Notes under the pieces: generated by a model
Database searches by the model: none
The model's input: only the letters and a program-made list of their open reading frames with translations
What the model was told of the DNA's origin: nothing
Shown: piece by piece, positions 26,401-38,600 of the stretch
How the letters are laid out: each line of letters opens with the position of its first letter
Numbering within the stretch: position 1 is the first letter of the stretch
Assembly (NCBI GenBank): GCA_914767715.1
Contig: OU612065.1
Location: 14,570,001 to 14,634,000 of the forward strand
From: Membranipora membranacea
Lineage: Eukaryota; Bryozoa; Gymnolaemata; Cheilostomatida; Membraniporidae
Length of the DNA: 64,000 bases
Direction of reading: 5' to 3'
Made by a program: the position numbers and the translations under genes

Positions 26401-28381
26401 CAACATTTCTTGTGTCACTGGTATTTCATCGACATATTGTTAGGGGCCTTAAAGTTTATCATTACTAAATGCAAATAAGAGCAGATAATAATTACAATGT
26501 ATATATGTATAAAATATCTAGCAATGTCTCTTGGTTGCTAGATATGTTTCCTGTTGGAAAATGCAAATGATCAATAATGAGTTTTGTACTTATATATTGT
26601 TATCGTTTTCATTGTAATGAGGAGTAGGAAGTAGCTAAGTAGGTGAACTACAGCACATAGCTGTTGGAGGTCCTGGGTTTAAATCCCGCTGCCATTTACT
26701 GAATACTTGGCTCTGTGACCCGGGTGTGCTCCGACCCCCCTTCAAAGTGAGCTGAAGCTTGATGTGGGATTCGGCGGCACCCTTAACTGACTATCTTTGG
26801 ACTGAGACAAAACCTTGTGGTTTTGTGACGCAATAAGGCTACACCAGCGTGTGGTCAACAAGTGATGATAAATGGACCATAAATATAGTTCTCAACTCCT
26901 TAATGGACATAAAACACGCCTGTCAACAGGTTAAAGGTTCAACACACCTGTCAACAGGTTGAAGGTTCGGGTGCCAGATGTTTTTTAAAGGAATCTCGAT
27001 CCTATCGATACCACCATACTCTGTAGGATCCCATTGTAGCAGCTGATCGACCCACTCCTACAAAATGGTCTAATTAGTAATCAAAGATGATATTTGGTAT
27101 CATGCATTCTAGATAATCTTAAATCGTAAATTATAAATATATTTGTTATTGTGTTACATACCATTTTGATCGCTCCCCTTGCAACCAATGTTTGACTAGT
27201 GTCATCCTAAAAGAGAACAATAAAGTTACATAATTATTGAGGAAGCGTACATCTAAGATCTGAATAGCAAGAACATAGATCACATACACACCCTAACATT
27301 TGGGAATTTATCATATTTTATTATTGTAAAAGGTTAATTCTATAATAAAAATTTGGCTAGGATTTAAATTCTGCGATTTACATCCAGCATACATAGAAAC
27401 ATAAGTAACCAAATGATTTGATGAAACGCTCTAATACTCTATTACCTAAAGGAAAAACAATCTCAGCTCACTTTCCCTAACCCGAACCCCCTGCTGACTT
27501 ACCAACTCCACAATCTGATGTAAGTGAATCTCCACATCTAACGAAGTTACATTGTCCTCATTAAGAGGCGGGACAAATATTGAGTAATCAGACAAGAGAT
27601 AATCCAGCAGCTTCTTTGTTATTCTCTGTCTGCTCCCCGGTATGCTGACTGAATAACCTTGACCCTCAAGTGAGGAGGTCAGAGCTAGATTTCCAGTTAT
27701 GGTGTGGAACGCCAGAAAACCTGGTTGATAAAAATGTTTAATATCTCAATTTTTCGAGCCATTATAATTGGTGGCCCCTAGTGCTTGATATTTTGTCATC
27801 AGAAAGCTATCATATAGAGCTTAGCTTAATCTGTCGTTGTGATATCTAGAAATCCCTTATGCACTGTCAACATAAATAGCTAACTCTATGTCAATCTCCA
27901 AACATCAACCTATATCAGGTTGCCAATTTGTCTGCATTTTGAGTTGCTCTCCATCGAGCAAGCGGCAGTTGACCAGTAGATCTATAGCTAGCTGAAATGG
28001 GATCAAAATTGGATGAAACTTAATCACTCACTTAGTCCGCTTTGCTTGGATTTGTTTGATATGAAAAGTTTACATGACACTTGTGTTGAGGCCACTTTCA
28101 TATATATATATAAATATAGACTTTATAGATAGATGATGCATTTAGAATTGATAGAGCGATCTAACAGGAAGGATGCTCTCCATAGATTTGTACAAATGTT
28201 CCATCAGCAAACCAAGGACATAAAACTAGCAACTGGAACATTACCTGTGTGATCAATTTTTCTGATGGTTCGTAATGTGGGAAAATAATGATACATTAAA
28301 CTAACATTTTTGATCAAATGTGAACAAAGACTTACCCAACAGTACCACAGTTCCAGCAACGCCAGGTGAATAGCTCATCAT
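23421..28381 (-). CDS. Cys-loop ligand-gated ion channel, nicotinic-receptor-like (LGIC-C)
   Basis: A pentameric ligand-gated channel subunit of the plasma membrane. Exons 28381-28336, 27720-27503, 27206-27162, 27057-26948, 26277-26019, 25364-25112, 24440-24328 and 23753-23421 give 458 residues in phase. A signal peptide (about 1-25) precedes the ligand-binding domain. The Cys-loop is C174-C188 with 13 residues between. Loop D keeps a tryptophan (QLLQWDPTEYGGI). M1 spans about 247-270, M2 begins at K277 (0') with Leu286 at 9', M3 is about 311-335, and M4 is near the C-terminus. M2 carries Asp279 (2') and Glu283 (6') but Ala276 at -1'. No vicinal cysteine pair precedes M1, so it resembles a non-alpha subunit and its ligand is unknown. 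Exon sizes of 45 and 110 nt match vertebrate nicotinic receptor genes. The first of two adjacent ATGs was taken as start. Confidence 0.9.
26620..26860 (+). mobile_element. tRNA-derived SINE, copy 2 (in an LGIC-C intron)
   Basis: A diverged copy of the element at 7990. The head (GGAGTAGGAAGTAGCTAAGT, 26621-26640) retains A-box remnants, and the B box is GGGTTTAAATCCC (26676-26688). The body shares the CCCGGGTGTGCTCCGACC stretch. It lies antisense in the intron between the fourth and fifth coding exons of LGIC-C. The equivalent pseudogene intron shows no such element. Confidence 0.7.
26919..26968. repeat. 28-bp tandem duplication across an exon-intron border
   Basis: CCTGTCAACAGGTTAAAGGT (from 26919) repeats as CCTGTCAACAGGTTGAAGGT (from 26947) with a 28-bp period. 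The second copy is the end of the fourth coding exon of LGIC-C with its GT donor. In the first copy the donor reads GC, so it is probably inert. The pseudogene has only one copy, so the duplication arose after the two genes split. Confidence 0.75.
27910..28020. repeat. Foldback MITE family 1, degenerate copy
   Basis: The left half carries the family core (CAATTTGTCTGCATTTTGAG at 27924-27943). The right arm is weak, with only GGGATCAAAATTGGATGAAA matching the usual terminus. It sits in the first intron of LGIC-C. Confidence 0.55.
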
Positions 28382-28574
28382 TGTGGACTGCCTATTATAA
28401 GCTTCATGGCACAACTGTCAGCTGCCATATAGTTCACTTTAATCTAGATCACTCAAGCCTAGCAACAAATTTCAATATCACTGTAATTCCTAGGTTTCAA
28501 CTCTGGAAGATGGAAAATGATGAAAAATGACGATTTGATGATAAAGGTGGGTTTAGAGCGGCACACCTAATCAC

Positions 28575-28707
28575 TAGATCAAGTTTGAACCATTTTGCCG
28601 CATTGGAATTGCCCCTCCCACTCTACTCCACTCGTCTGACAAACCGGCGTGTCAGTAGAGGGGGGGGGGCAATTCCAATGCGATCAAAATGGGTCAAACT
28701 TGATCTA
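28575..28707. mobile_element. Foldback MITE family 1, copy with long terminal inverted repeats
   Basis: TAGATCAAGTTTGAACCATT at the left end is mirrored by CAAAATGGGTCAAACTTGAT at the right. The pairing continues inward through GCATTGGAATTGCCCC and GGGGCAATTCCAATGC. It is about 130 bp with no coding capacity. CCTAATCAC before it recurs after it and again after the next element, suggesting a target-site duplication of about 8-9 bp. Confidence 0.8.
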
Positions 28708-28716
28708 CCTAATCAC

Positions 28717-28824
28717 TAGACAAGCATGATCCAATTTGCCTGCATTTCGGTTTTGAGCCGCCGGCAGCTCACCAGTAGAATGGGAATAACCGGACTGCGG
28801 GCAAAATGGATCAAATTTGAACTA
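28717..28824. mobile_element. Foldback MITE family 1, adjacent copy
   Basis: Ends read TAGACAAGCATGATCCAATT and GGATCAAATTTGAACTA. The family core GCCTGCATTTCGGTT is present, with GCGGGCAAAATGGATC on the other side. It is bounded by the same CTAATCAC repeats as its neighbour, so both probably used duplicated copies of one target. Confidence 0.7.
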
Positions 28825-29878
28825 CCTAATCACCATCAGGTAAGCTTGAAGGTATCAGCCAATTCAAATTATTTATTTACTGAGGTGTTTTAGAATTTTA
28901 TCTTCCAAGTTAGCAAAAAATAAAGTCAATATACATAAATATAATCAACCTGAATAAAAACAGTTAGGTGAAGGGTGGTACACAGTATGTTAAATCCTGA
29001 TATGATAAATAATACAGGGTATTTCTTTTTAAGTTTCTGTAGTAGTGAGACCATTTTGTTTGCCTTTTGCACTGGCATTAGCTTGAGGTGCAAATGTTAA
29101 TTCTACAAAGCTTCAAAAAAACTTCAATAACATAATGGAATGTTTTGAATCGGTATAGGTGGTGGTTGAATCACAAATCAAGTTGTCTGCTCGTTAAGGG
29201 GAAGAAAACAATTCCTTATGTTTTCGTTACTACTACTTGGGTCATACGTAAGTACAAATATCTAAATCCAGCCAGTCTATGCTGAAATCCTACTTGCTGT
29301 CAATGTTTTGGGCTATTTTCATGTTGAAGAAAAGAAGATTCAACACCAGCTCAGGCTTGAGAAACATTTAGGTATAAACCAAATAGCTGACAGTTTGAAC
29401 CTCCAAAACTCATGCCCGACGGCTGGTTGAAATTTCAAGTTTTTCTTGTTGTGATATTTGGAGTATCTATAAGTGTTTGGTGGTCATACCTACATCTAGG
29501 ATTGTGTTTCAATTTCATTAAGTCTTTAAGAGTGTGATTCAAAATGACCTGAGTTAAATAAATATGACTTGTTTAAAAATCTATTTGTCTTTCTGAGGTG
29601 CTTTGTTGATTGTAGCCAGGTTTACTTCCTTCCAAAGGAAAATTGCTGCGCACTGCAGTATGCAATGTTACATAATAGTGTTTGCGTATTCCCATTGAGT
29701 GACTGGATATATTAAAATTGTGGTCATTGCAAATTCAGTTTGTTTTGCATTTTTATATGTAAGATATCACAATATCAAATTATATTAAAAACTATATTAA
29801 TTGTATCAAATGAAAGTTTGCTCACTCTTATAATATCTATGTGACACTGAGAAAATAAAAAACTCTCACATTTGTGTT

Positions 29879-32800
29879 TCATACACTGATAAGAGCAGAG
29901 AGAGCAAGAGTGAGAGAACCTATAAACATCACTCTGTCTATAACAGCAACTATGTGACACCATTGTGACTTGTTGTCATCAGTTGTTTCTTTCTCCGCCA
30001 CCCATTCAGCAATCATTTGGACAGATTGACAAGCTTGTCCTCTCAGGTGTCCACACCTATCACTATCACCATCACTAGAGTCCGGGACAGGCTCTACCAC
30101 AATATGAGACTGTTGTACTTTATCATCTCCTTTGCCGAGTGACTTGATGCGAACATGACATATTTTCTCGGGATGATAGATGAGAAGACCTTTACCAACA
30201 TATATAAATATCTACAATCAACAGGAAGATCAGCCAATTATTTTATTAAATGATTAAAATATTCAAAAATATTTATATAAACATCCACATATAAGTTGAT
30301 GAATGTACATTGAAGTAAGGTTACACTAGAACAAGTTTTATCCAATTTGCCTGCATTTTAGTTGCTTTCCTTCTACTAGTCAGGCCGTAGTGGCATCACG
30401 TGACGCGGCGTGACGCGGCTTGACCAGTGGAGGGGGAGCAACTCTGAATGCAGGAAAATGGACCAATTCTGGTCTAGGATTTGGTCTAATTCTTGGTCTA
30501 GGTCTGACAAAGCTGTGGTAGCGCCTTATTTTGCATACCGATCTATAATCATGACGTATTTGTTAGATTGTCACCAAGTTGACAAGTTGTTTTATGAATC
30601 CATTCCAATCTCTCTTGTTATAATCTACCTCATATGATTGAGGATGTCAAGAAAGATTCAAGAAATGATCTAATGCAAACGCCCACTTAAAAAATTAATC
30701 CTTATTTCAAACAGTAAAATTGATTTTGATAAAGTTTTTGCGTTGCTGCTGTTTATTAAAGGTTGATGAGGTACAAAACAAACAAAAAAAAGAATCATCA
30801 AGTTCTACAAATGGAAACAGATTGAAAAGGCTGATAACATATAATTTGATCTGGAGTTTTTTTGTTCGGTAAGACTAGACACTTTGCATATCGTATTCTC
30901 CGAGAGTCTGCATCAGAAAAATATTGTATTGAATTCACAGGTTATAAGCGTCAGCGGCGATTGGCTGCAATCCCAAAATACGAAATATCCAATTTAACTG
31001 GGTAATAACCAAACAGGATGTAAGGAAGATGGGTGGCCTTGACCTGAAGATCAGGGTCAATGTTATGAAATAATTATGAATTTACTTACCTTATAAACAT
31101 GCTTATTAGGAGCGAAACCATCAAAGTTTGCTATTCTCACCGCCAGGATCGTGTATATAACAATAGCTAGATTCATCGCTATAAGCGTTAACATCTGAGT
31201 AACTGAAAAAATTAACATTATCTAAACCTGTACAAAAATGTGCATATATAATATAAATATTTATGATTATAAATATTTCGTGGATTTGTTTGGCACCCAT
31301 ATTAGCTTTTCTCAGATCCGCACAATTTCACAATTTCCATGCCCAATGCCTGGAGTAATTTCTAAGAACTACTATATCTTGACCAAGAAGCAGGTGTTTG
31401 CCTCTTTGGATCGGAAAAGTTTCCATTTTCATTTTTTAAACCAGTTGGGCATCTATGACAGAGGGTAGTGTGTCTATTAACTGCCGCATACACTTTCATA
31501 TAATCGGTCATAATTATACCAAAGTTCTAACGCTATCATAACTAGCTATGTAGCCAGTGTAGTCTTACCGATCTTGGGAGGCTGGCCATTAGCAAAGGGT
31601 GGAATATAGTCTGACACTATCATCATGTAGACAGCATAGGCTAGCATTGTATTGATCTGTATATCAAACTTCGCTCCGTCATCGGCAGGAAGGAGCATAC
31701 TTGCTGGTGGTAGAATTGAGAGCAGCATAAGTGGATGTGTCAATGTTGCAGTGGTGAGGAATGGATATCGCTTAATTGAAATGGTTACTCTTACAAGTCC
31801 GCGCGCAAACTCCGTCTGAAATAGCATCAAACGGCATTATTCAAAGCATGAATGGCATTACATTAATTACGGACTTATCATTATCAAATGTTATTTATAT
31901 CACTTATACATCAACCAATAAATCTAAATGAATTACAAGATTGGAGCAGATTTGGAGGCTTTGACAATCTCATAAAGATTAGATCAGCAAGGATTACAGT
32001 ATCTGAACGGTATGAGCTTTGCAGGTACATATTAAATTTGTACAGTCACCTTGAAATCGGTAATGTTAAATTCCGTATTTTCTAAAAAGTATCGATTCTT
32101 AAATAGTTCAACTGTTCCAAACTCCACATCTGGCCACTTGTCTCCCATAAACGATTTAACCAATGAGCAGTTATGCTCATCAGATGGAAATGAGCTCATG
32201 TTGAGCCGGCAGCCGAAGTTTATCATGTTCAATGACAGCCAAGACATTCTTCCATCATAAGATGCCTCCACAATATCTTCTCTGCTTTCAGGAGATTTGA
32301 AGTGTTCAACTCTTTCATACAAGAGAATCACAAAAGCATTCAGATACAAAATCCAATTGCCTGCTTTCCAGTTGCTACCTACCGCTGGTCGCGCCGCAGC
32401 GTATCCAGTGGATCTGTAGCAACTCCGAATGCAGGCAAATGGACCAAACTTGGTCTAACAAAATCCATACATGCTGTTATATTATTATATTGACAATAAA
32501 TAAATAATTAATCCATAAAGATTTATCACCGTGAGGCAGTCTATGTTTATTTTTAGTTGTAATATAATCTCTTGTATCACAGCATTGGCAGTGCTAACAA
32601 ATTGTATGGCATCATTTCATTGCTAGCAGGTAGGAAAATTATTTGAGCATATTGCGTAGTAGATATAAGCCTAACCTTGTCACATCTTCTATCCACGGCG
32701 TCCACAACTCTGTTGGGTTCATGTTTATCGTTGTTATCCCTTCATAGTCATCTGGATTCCAATGGACAAACTCATTTCTCCATTTCTGAATTAAACGGAT

Positions 32801-33807
32801 CCTTTGCAATTTGATTAAATATTGTTAGATCTTTTGCATATGGCGTGTTATTTTGAACTTTTGAATTTCCAGCTACTAGACTTAATTTACCGATAACCTC
32901 AGTAAAAAATTTTTTTTCTTCTTAACTGGAAGTGATGTAAGTATATTGGGGCATGGGGAATTTTTTACTTACATGGTAAGTCCATAGAGTGACCTTCACA
33001 GTCTGGTCGATGTCATTCTGGGAAAAGATCAATATATATATATTTATAATGGTTTTGTAAGAAGTAGCTAAGCTTTGTCTACGCTTTCTTTGTAGCGCTT
33101 GGAGCACATATGTTTCAATTATTATTTTCTATAGAATGACATCACATAAAACATTGGCGGGGAAGACCCTGATATTTGAGTCGAAAGCACCAACAGTCAT
33201 GTTTTCTCTATCTGCAAAGCTGCAGGAGCACTCATCTCAGGTGAGACATCTCAGAAAAATTATGAGAAACATGTACAAGTATTGCAGATAATATATTGAA
33301 TCTATGTGATTTAGCGTGGGCGCCAACAAGGCTACTAATTCACTCATAATCAGCAATCACATACCACATCAAGAAGTTGTCCCACGAACATGGTAATGTT
33401 AATGAGGGTGGGTTCAGCTCTGTTGAATGTAGGGCGGATTAGCGGATTGGGTAAATCACTCTGAACTTTGGCCAGTAGCTTTGTGATAGGTAAATCATGT
33501 GCCGACTGCGGGACCGAGTTTGTTATTGAGACACCATCAGCATATAGAGACAGCGGGATAATTGCTACAACAATCAGATGGAAAAAAAAACAAAAATTGA
33601 TAGAAAGTCGGGGTTTTTTGAAAAAAATGTTTTGAGAGGTCAGAATACCAAAGTGCCATGTTAACTTGTTTTGACAGGAGTACCTGTTCTCAGCAGGAGC
33701 TAAACTAGACTGAGCACAATTTCTCGGGTCTTAACAATGAAAAATGAACATGAACTGAATATAATAATGTATTTACCTAGGAGCTGGAAAGTCAGCCAAA
33801 AATCCAT
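29879..33807 (-). CDS. Cys-loop ligand-gated ion channel, nicotinic-receptor-like (LGIC-D)
   Basis: Exons 33807-33777, 33564-33365, 33017-32973, 32785-32676, 32311-32050, 31815-31569, 31202-31090 and 30211-29879 join in phase to 446 residues. A short signal peptide opens the protein. The Cys-loop is C163-C177 (CRLNMSSFPSDEHNC). The loop-D tryptophan is kept in FVHWNPDDY, and W153 lies before the Cys-loop. M1 ends in PASMLLPADDG. M2 starts at K265 (0') with Asp267 at 2', Asn271 at 6', Leu274 at 9' and an Asp at 20'; position -1' is Ala264. M3 precedes a cytoplasmic loop and a final M4 (AVIDRVMFIGSLTLALSALI). No vicinal cysteines lie before M1. It is closest to the gene at 35660-39190, with equal lengths of the third to seventh exons. 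The ligand is unknown. Confidence 0.9.
30325..30478. mobile_element. Foldback MITE family 1, copy with palindromic core
   Basis: CTAGAACAAGTTTTATCCAA and TTGCCTGCATTTTAGTTGC on the left pair with GCAACTCTGAATGCAGG and GGACCAATTCTGGTCTAG on the right. The centre contains CACGTGACGCGGCGTGACGC. It lies in the LGIC-D intron between the M3 and M4 exons. Confidence 0.75.
32345..32457. mobile_element. Foldback MITE family 1, copy in an LGIC-D intron
   Basis: AATTGCCTGCTTTCCAGTTG on the left pairs with CAACTCCGAATGCAGGCAAA on the right, ending in GGACCAAACTTGGTCTA. It lies between the fourth and fifth coding exons. Confidence 0.75.
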
Positions 33808-35659
33808 GACCAGCAGGCAGCAGCAAGTATAAGGTAATGTTGTTGAGCAGCAATACAACAACTGAAGTGGGACGGCGCAGGTCGCTGAATAGTAAATGGA
33901 TTTTCTCTCGGGTTAAAATTCTCACCAATTATATGTTAAGTTGTATATAGTATAAATTTTATGAATTTAATCGTTGTCATTGACATATAGTATTATTGAA
34001 GCTTTATTACTGCAATTCATGTTGGTACAAAGTAAATAATATATAGATGATGTTATACTGAATTTCCTTTTGTGATACAATACCAAAATTACCACACCTG
34101 TTAGGCCTCTTGTGAGCGGTGAACTCAGGCAGGAGTGTATACACCCAAGGGGATTACGAGCTGTCTGTCTATCAATCATATCACTTCAATGGGATTCGGG
34201 ACAACAAATCATACGGCACTTTTAGCCAGCAGTAAATATTTTGCTAACGACTTGCCTATTTGCACATGGTCAGCTAACTCTGAATTGCCACAACGTACAT
34301 TATCTCACCTACCAGTGAAGCTGTATTTACTGTGCGCATATACTACGGTCTTGACGTACATCATTACCATAAACGTAAAAATATTTTAATGGCTGTATCT
34401 TTTTACACACACCACTCAAAAATGCCGTATGCCTTGGATAGGCATCAAAGTCTCTGCCAATCTATAATTTACCCCAACATCCTATTATACACAGAGCGCA
34501 GTATTGTCGCTAAAATTGTAACCATGAAGGAACGCCTCAACCATATCTGCTCAATTAAACAAAAGACCAATACAAAAATTCAGACCAAGACAAAATCTTT
34601 AATTAAAAGTTTTTATTGATAAACTCTACTTGACAATTTTTTTCTCACGCTGTTTTGTTCATAGATGGGCATTCTCGGTTGCCTGAATGCAACAACTTTG
34701 CATAAAATTTAATCTTTTAGACCAACTCATACGACCGCCCCACTAAAACAGGTTTGTTCCCTCAGGTGAGATTGTATTAAACAGGCCAAGAAACCCCTGT
34801 ATGAATAGTAGGTATATATTAGCCTTGCAACGCGAATGCGGCCGCTTTTGTTTTGTTTCAGCCGCGTGACAAGGCTAGGTATATATTACATATTTGTACT
34901 GGTAATCCAGGGACATTTTATCCAGTAACAATGAAGATTATTTTAATGCTTTACTCAACTAAATGGTTGACATACTGAGATGAGCGTTAGTAAATCTTGT
35001 GGATGATAAAATCAAGCATATTATTGTTTGAGCTGCTGAGTTGTTTTCTTTATTGCAGGCAGAAGACAACTCCGGTTACATGATCTTGGGAACGTTATAG
35101 TTGTATACTAATAAAAGCATCAATATAACAAGATAAGAGCCAACACATTGACAGATGGTGGCTACACTTTGCATTTGTGACCGTTGTGGTTACTGATGAG
35201 AAATTATTTTTATAATCTACAGAACATATACCACAGTATAGTAATTAATTTTTAAACCTGATCTCTAATAGGATTATCAACCGGCAGCGTGTAAAACAAA
35301 TAATAACGTCTTTTCACACGTGCTCGAAATCATGACAGATTAAATTGGATTATTATTACTATTTTGGCTTACACAACCTCACCTAGATAAGCTTACATAA
35401 CTATATCTGGACTCAGGAAGTCCGCTGTTTAGGCTGACCGGAAAGGATTAAGTAATCAATATCAAGTCATCCTGATATGGAGTGGACGTATAAACATATC
35501 TCCAATACTGATACTAAAGAATGCTATATACTAAAATACTGTTGCCATAATACTTCTAAAATTGAGCCTGGGTAATGACGTCAGATTAGCAGTGTATCTG
35601 TTAGAATCTGAGACGAAATAACTGTTACAAAAGTTTTGGACTAATTTTACATAATGTTA
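33808..35659. other. Intergenic region between LGIC-D and LGIC-E
   Basis: About 1.85 kb covering the upstream side of LGIC-D and the downstream side of LGIC-E. One 58-bp foldback element is at 34820-34877. Short open frames on both strands have no recognisable similarity or splice context. Confidence 0.5.
34811..34886. mobile_element. 58-bp foldback MITE family 2 with 9-bp target duplication
   Basis: The element 34820-34877 has ends TAGCCTTGCAACGCG and CGCGTGACAAGGCTA, which are complementary with two mismatches. GGTATATAT flanks it directly on both sides (34811-34819 and 34878-34886), a clear 9-bp target-site duplication. A second member is at 40774. Confidence 0.75.
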
Positions 35660-38600
35660 TTAGCTACTCAATGCTATGATTACAGATACAGAGAGCGAAA
35701 TTAATACAATAAATACTAATCTGTCTATAACTGCAACAATGTAACACCATTGAGAACGTATTTCTTCTGTCTTGTTTTTCTCTGAGACCCATTCGGCAAT
35801 CGTTTGCAGGGCGGTAGATGGTTGCATCTCCTCTCGTAATCTCCCTGCATCTGTTTTCTCATCTTCGGCATCTGCAGCCGGGTGTACTTTGATGAGTGAC
35901 GGTGAGACCATATTCTCATTAACTGGCAGCTTGCAGTCCATCTGACATATTTTGTCTGGATGATACACCAACAATAGTTTTCCAAGATGCACAAACCCCT
36001 GCATAAACGAGATGAGTATAGACTTGTGAAGCTGGCTTTTTATAAGGAAGTTTATAACCTGGTTTCTTTCTGACACTACATTTTTGGTGAATCATAATTA
36101 TAAGTATAAGTTTGGCACAGAAGGCATTCAGTCGTTTTTCTTAGTTGTCAAATATCTGGCAATTTTTAGATGGCAGCTATGAGATAGCCTGAATGGCAGC
36201 AAGTCACACCGTTTGCCAGGTCTATGAGCCACACAATCAAATCAGAATATGTGTGTTGTGATGCAATGCGATACAAATAGTATTTTTCTTTTACTTTTTT
36301 TACTTTTATAACATGATTACTATAAAGATATTTTCTTACCTTAAAAACATATTTGTTTGGAGGGAACTCATCGAAGTTGGTCACTCTCAATGCTATGATA
36401 GTGTAAATTATCACTGCCAGATTTGTCGCTATCAGAGTTATAATCTTAGACACTGTAAAAATAAAAGTATTGGATACACTCAAAATCTATTAAATTTAAC
36501 CATTGAGAAAATTCCTTAGCGGACTTACAGGTGAAAACAAATATCCAAGGTACGGGGATCTTTTTCGAGTCAGATTTTAGATTCGGAGGATGTATAGTGT
36601 ATATCTATGGAAAATACATATGTAAAAATATTGGATTCCGTCAATGAGAGATGTATCATATCAGGGAAGATACACTGATGGTTCAACAGGCATTGGTTGC
36701 ATCCGGAGTCACAATACAATATAACTAATTACATGATGCTTATGGTGGTAGCTTTCTCTATCTCAGCAGTACTCCCAACTGCTGATTGCAAAATTTGGCT
36801 ACACAAGCACCAATCATCATTGATGAGGGCAGTGACTAATAAAAATATGATCTGTAGAACAATCCTACTGATTACCTCAGATGAGGCCAACGGTGCTATT
36901 ATCGGGGTGGATTTGACCTATTTAAACAGAAGCTACAATGAAATCTTACGTATCTGAGGAGACTGGTCACCAGAGAAGGGTGGGATATAGTCTGACAGTA
37001 TCATCATATAGACAGCGTAGGAAAGCATCGTGTTGATCTGTATATCGAGCTTCGATCCATCATCCGCAGGAAGGAGCATACTGAATGGAGGTAGAACTGA
37101 GAGCAGTATCAGGGGATAGATTAATGTCTTACTGGCGAGGAATGGGTTTCTCTTAATAGTTAGATTCAACAGGGCCACCGGTCCATATGGCAGAACCTAA
37201 AAATGAACCAATCTGTCTTTATACGCATGCAATGTTTGGTGGAAAGGTTGAAGTCTCTTGGAGAAGCATTACTTGGCTTGAATATTCTTCCACTACTAGA
37301 TACAATTAAAATATTATGTGCTTTGTTGCATACACTCACTTCAAATTCTGTAATGTGGAACTCAGTGTTCTCGATGAAGTGAGTGCTTCTCTGTACTTGG
37401 AGTGAACTAAATTGCACAAATGGCCAGTCATCGCCCATAAATGCTTGAAACATGGTGCAATTATGCTCATCCGAAGGGAACGAACTCATATTCAGTTGAC
37501 AGCTGAATGTCACCATGTTATAGGTAGTCCAGGACATTTTGCCATCATACGTCACCCTCACAAGATCTTCTCTTGTTTCTGGTGATCGCAAGTCTTCGAC
37601 TCTGCGAAGACAGATAAAAAAAATTGTAAGCGGTAACAACGATACAGCACCCAGGTACAAAAAATCAAATCTTAGATTCACAGCCTGTTTCATGTAAGGA
37701 GCCCAAAGCTATAAATTGCAATGTTTTCCGTGTCTCCCTCCACCCCAGAGCAAAGGTGTATGGTTGAAGCATGTAAGATCTTGTTGACATATCTTTTTCA
37801 AATAAAAATATGCTGAATTCCGAGTTTGTTGTGAGCAACATTCACATTTGGATCAAGACATTTCCATATACAAGAAGTTGATACACTGCTGGTAAAATTT
37901 AGCATAGATTGTATAATATTTTTGAACAAAGATCTGCTGGCTAATCACAATAATATCCGCTAATGCAGATAAAACATTCCGACAATTAGACTAACCTTGC
38001 AATGGCCTCAAACCATGGTGTCCATAACTCATTGGGGCGCATTTTCATCTCTCTTATTCCACCAAAATCTTCCGGGTTCCATTTCACAAACTCATTCGTC
38101 CATGCCTACCATGCAATAAATATTTAATACTACAATTTCTAGTATTTGATATATATATATGATGTCAATATATTGAAGAAAAGATACGTAATATTCATAT
38201 GTGTGTATTTTGAGTTTACTTTTAGGTTGACAGCAAAACTCAGAAACATAACATCGTCTGCCGACAAAATGTAAAAAAAATGCAGATATTCTTTCACCAG
38301 CCAAAGGAAAAAAACCATACATGCTACAGTTGAAATTATGTGCTCAATACTTACAAAATCGGTATTATAGAAAATCTTGATTTTCTGTTCAATGTCGTCC
38401 TAAAGATAAATGTACAATATGAGTGATGGGCATTAATAACAACAAAGTGTGTCCCTGGTGCTATTAATTTGCTTACAGCGTATTAAAATGCAAAATATCC
38501 TAGTAATTCTGTGCAATTTTGACTCTTTGCAGACATATTTTCCAAAAGTTGGTTAAAGTAGTAGCTTTGATTGAGGCATAGAACTGGTTTAATGAACTGT

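Larger units (their letters stand above)
28382..29878. other. Intergenic region between LGIC-C and LGIC-D
   Basis: About 1.5 kb that holds the presumed promoter of LGIC-C (rightwards from 28382) and the 3' flank of LGIC-D. Two adjacent foldback elements occupy 28575-28824. No coding potential is supported in the remainder. Confidence 0.5.

Noticed and set aside
37602-37693. N-terminal extension of the LGIC-E fifth exon
   Set aside because: The frame is open past the acceptor by chance; the CTTCGCAG acceptor at 37602 fits both phase and the paralogues.
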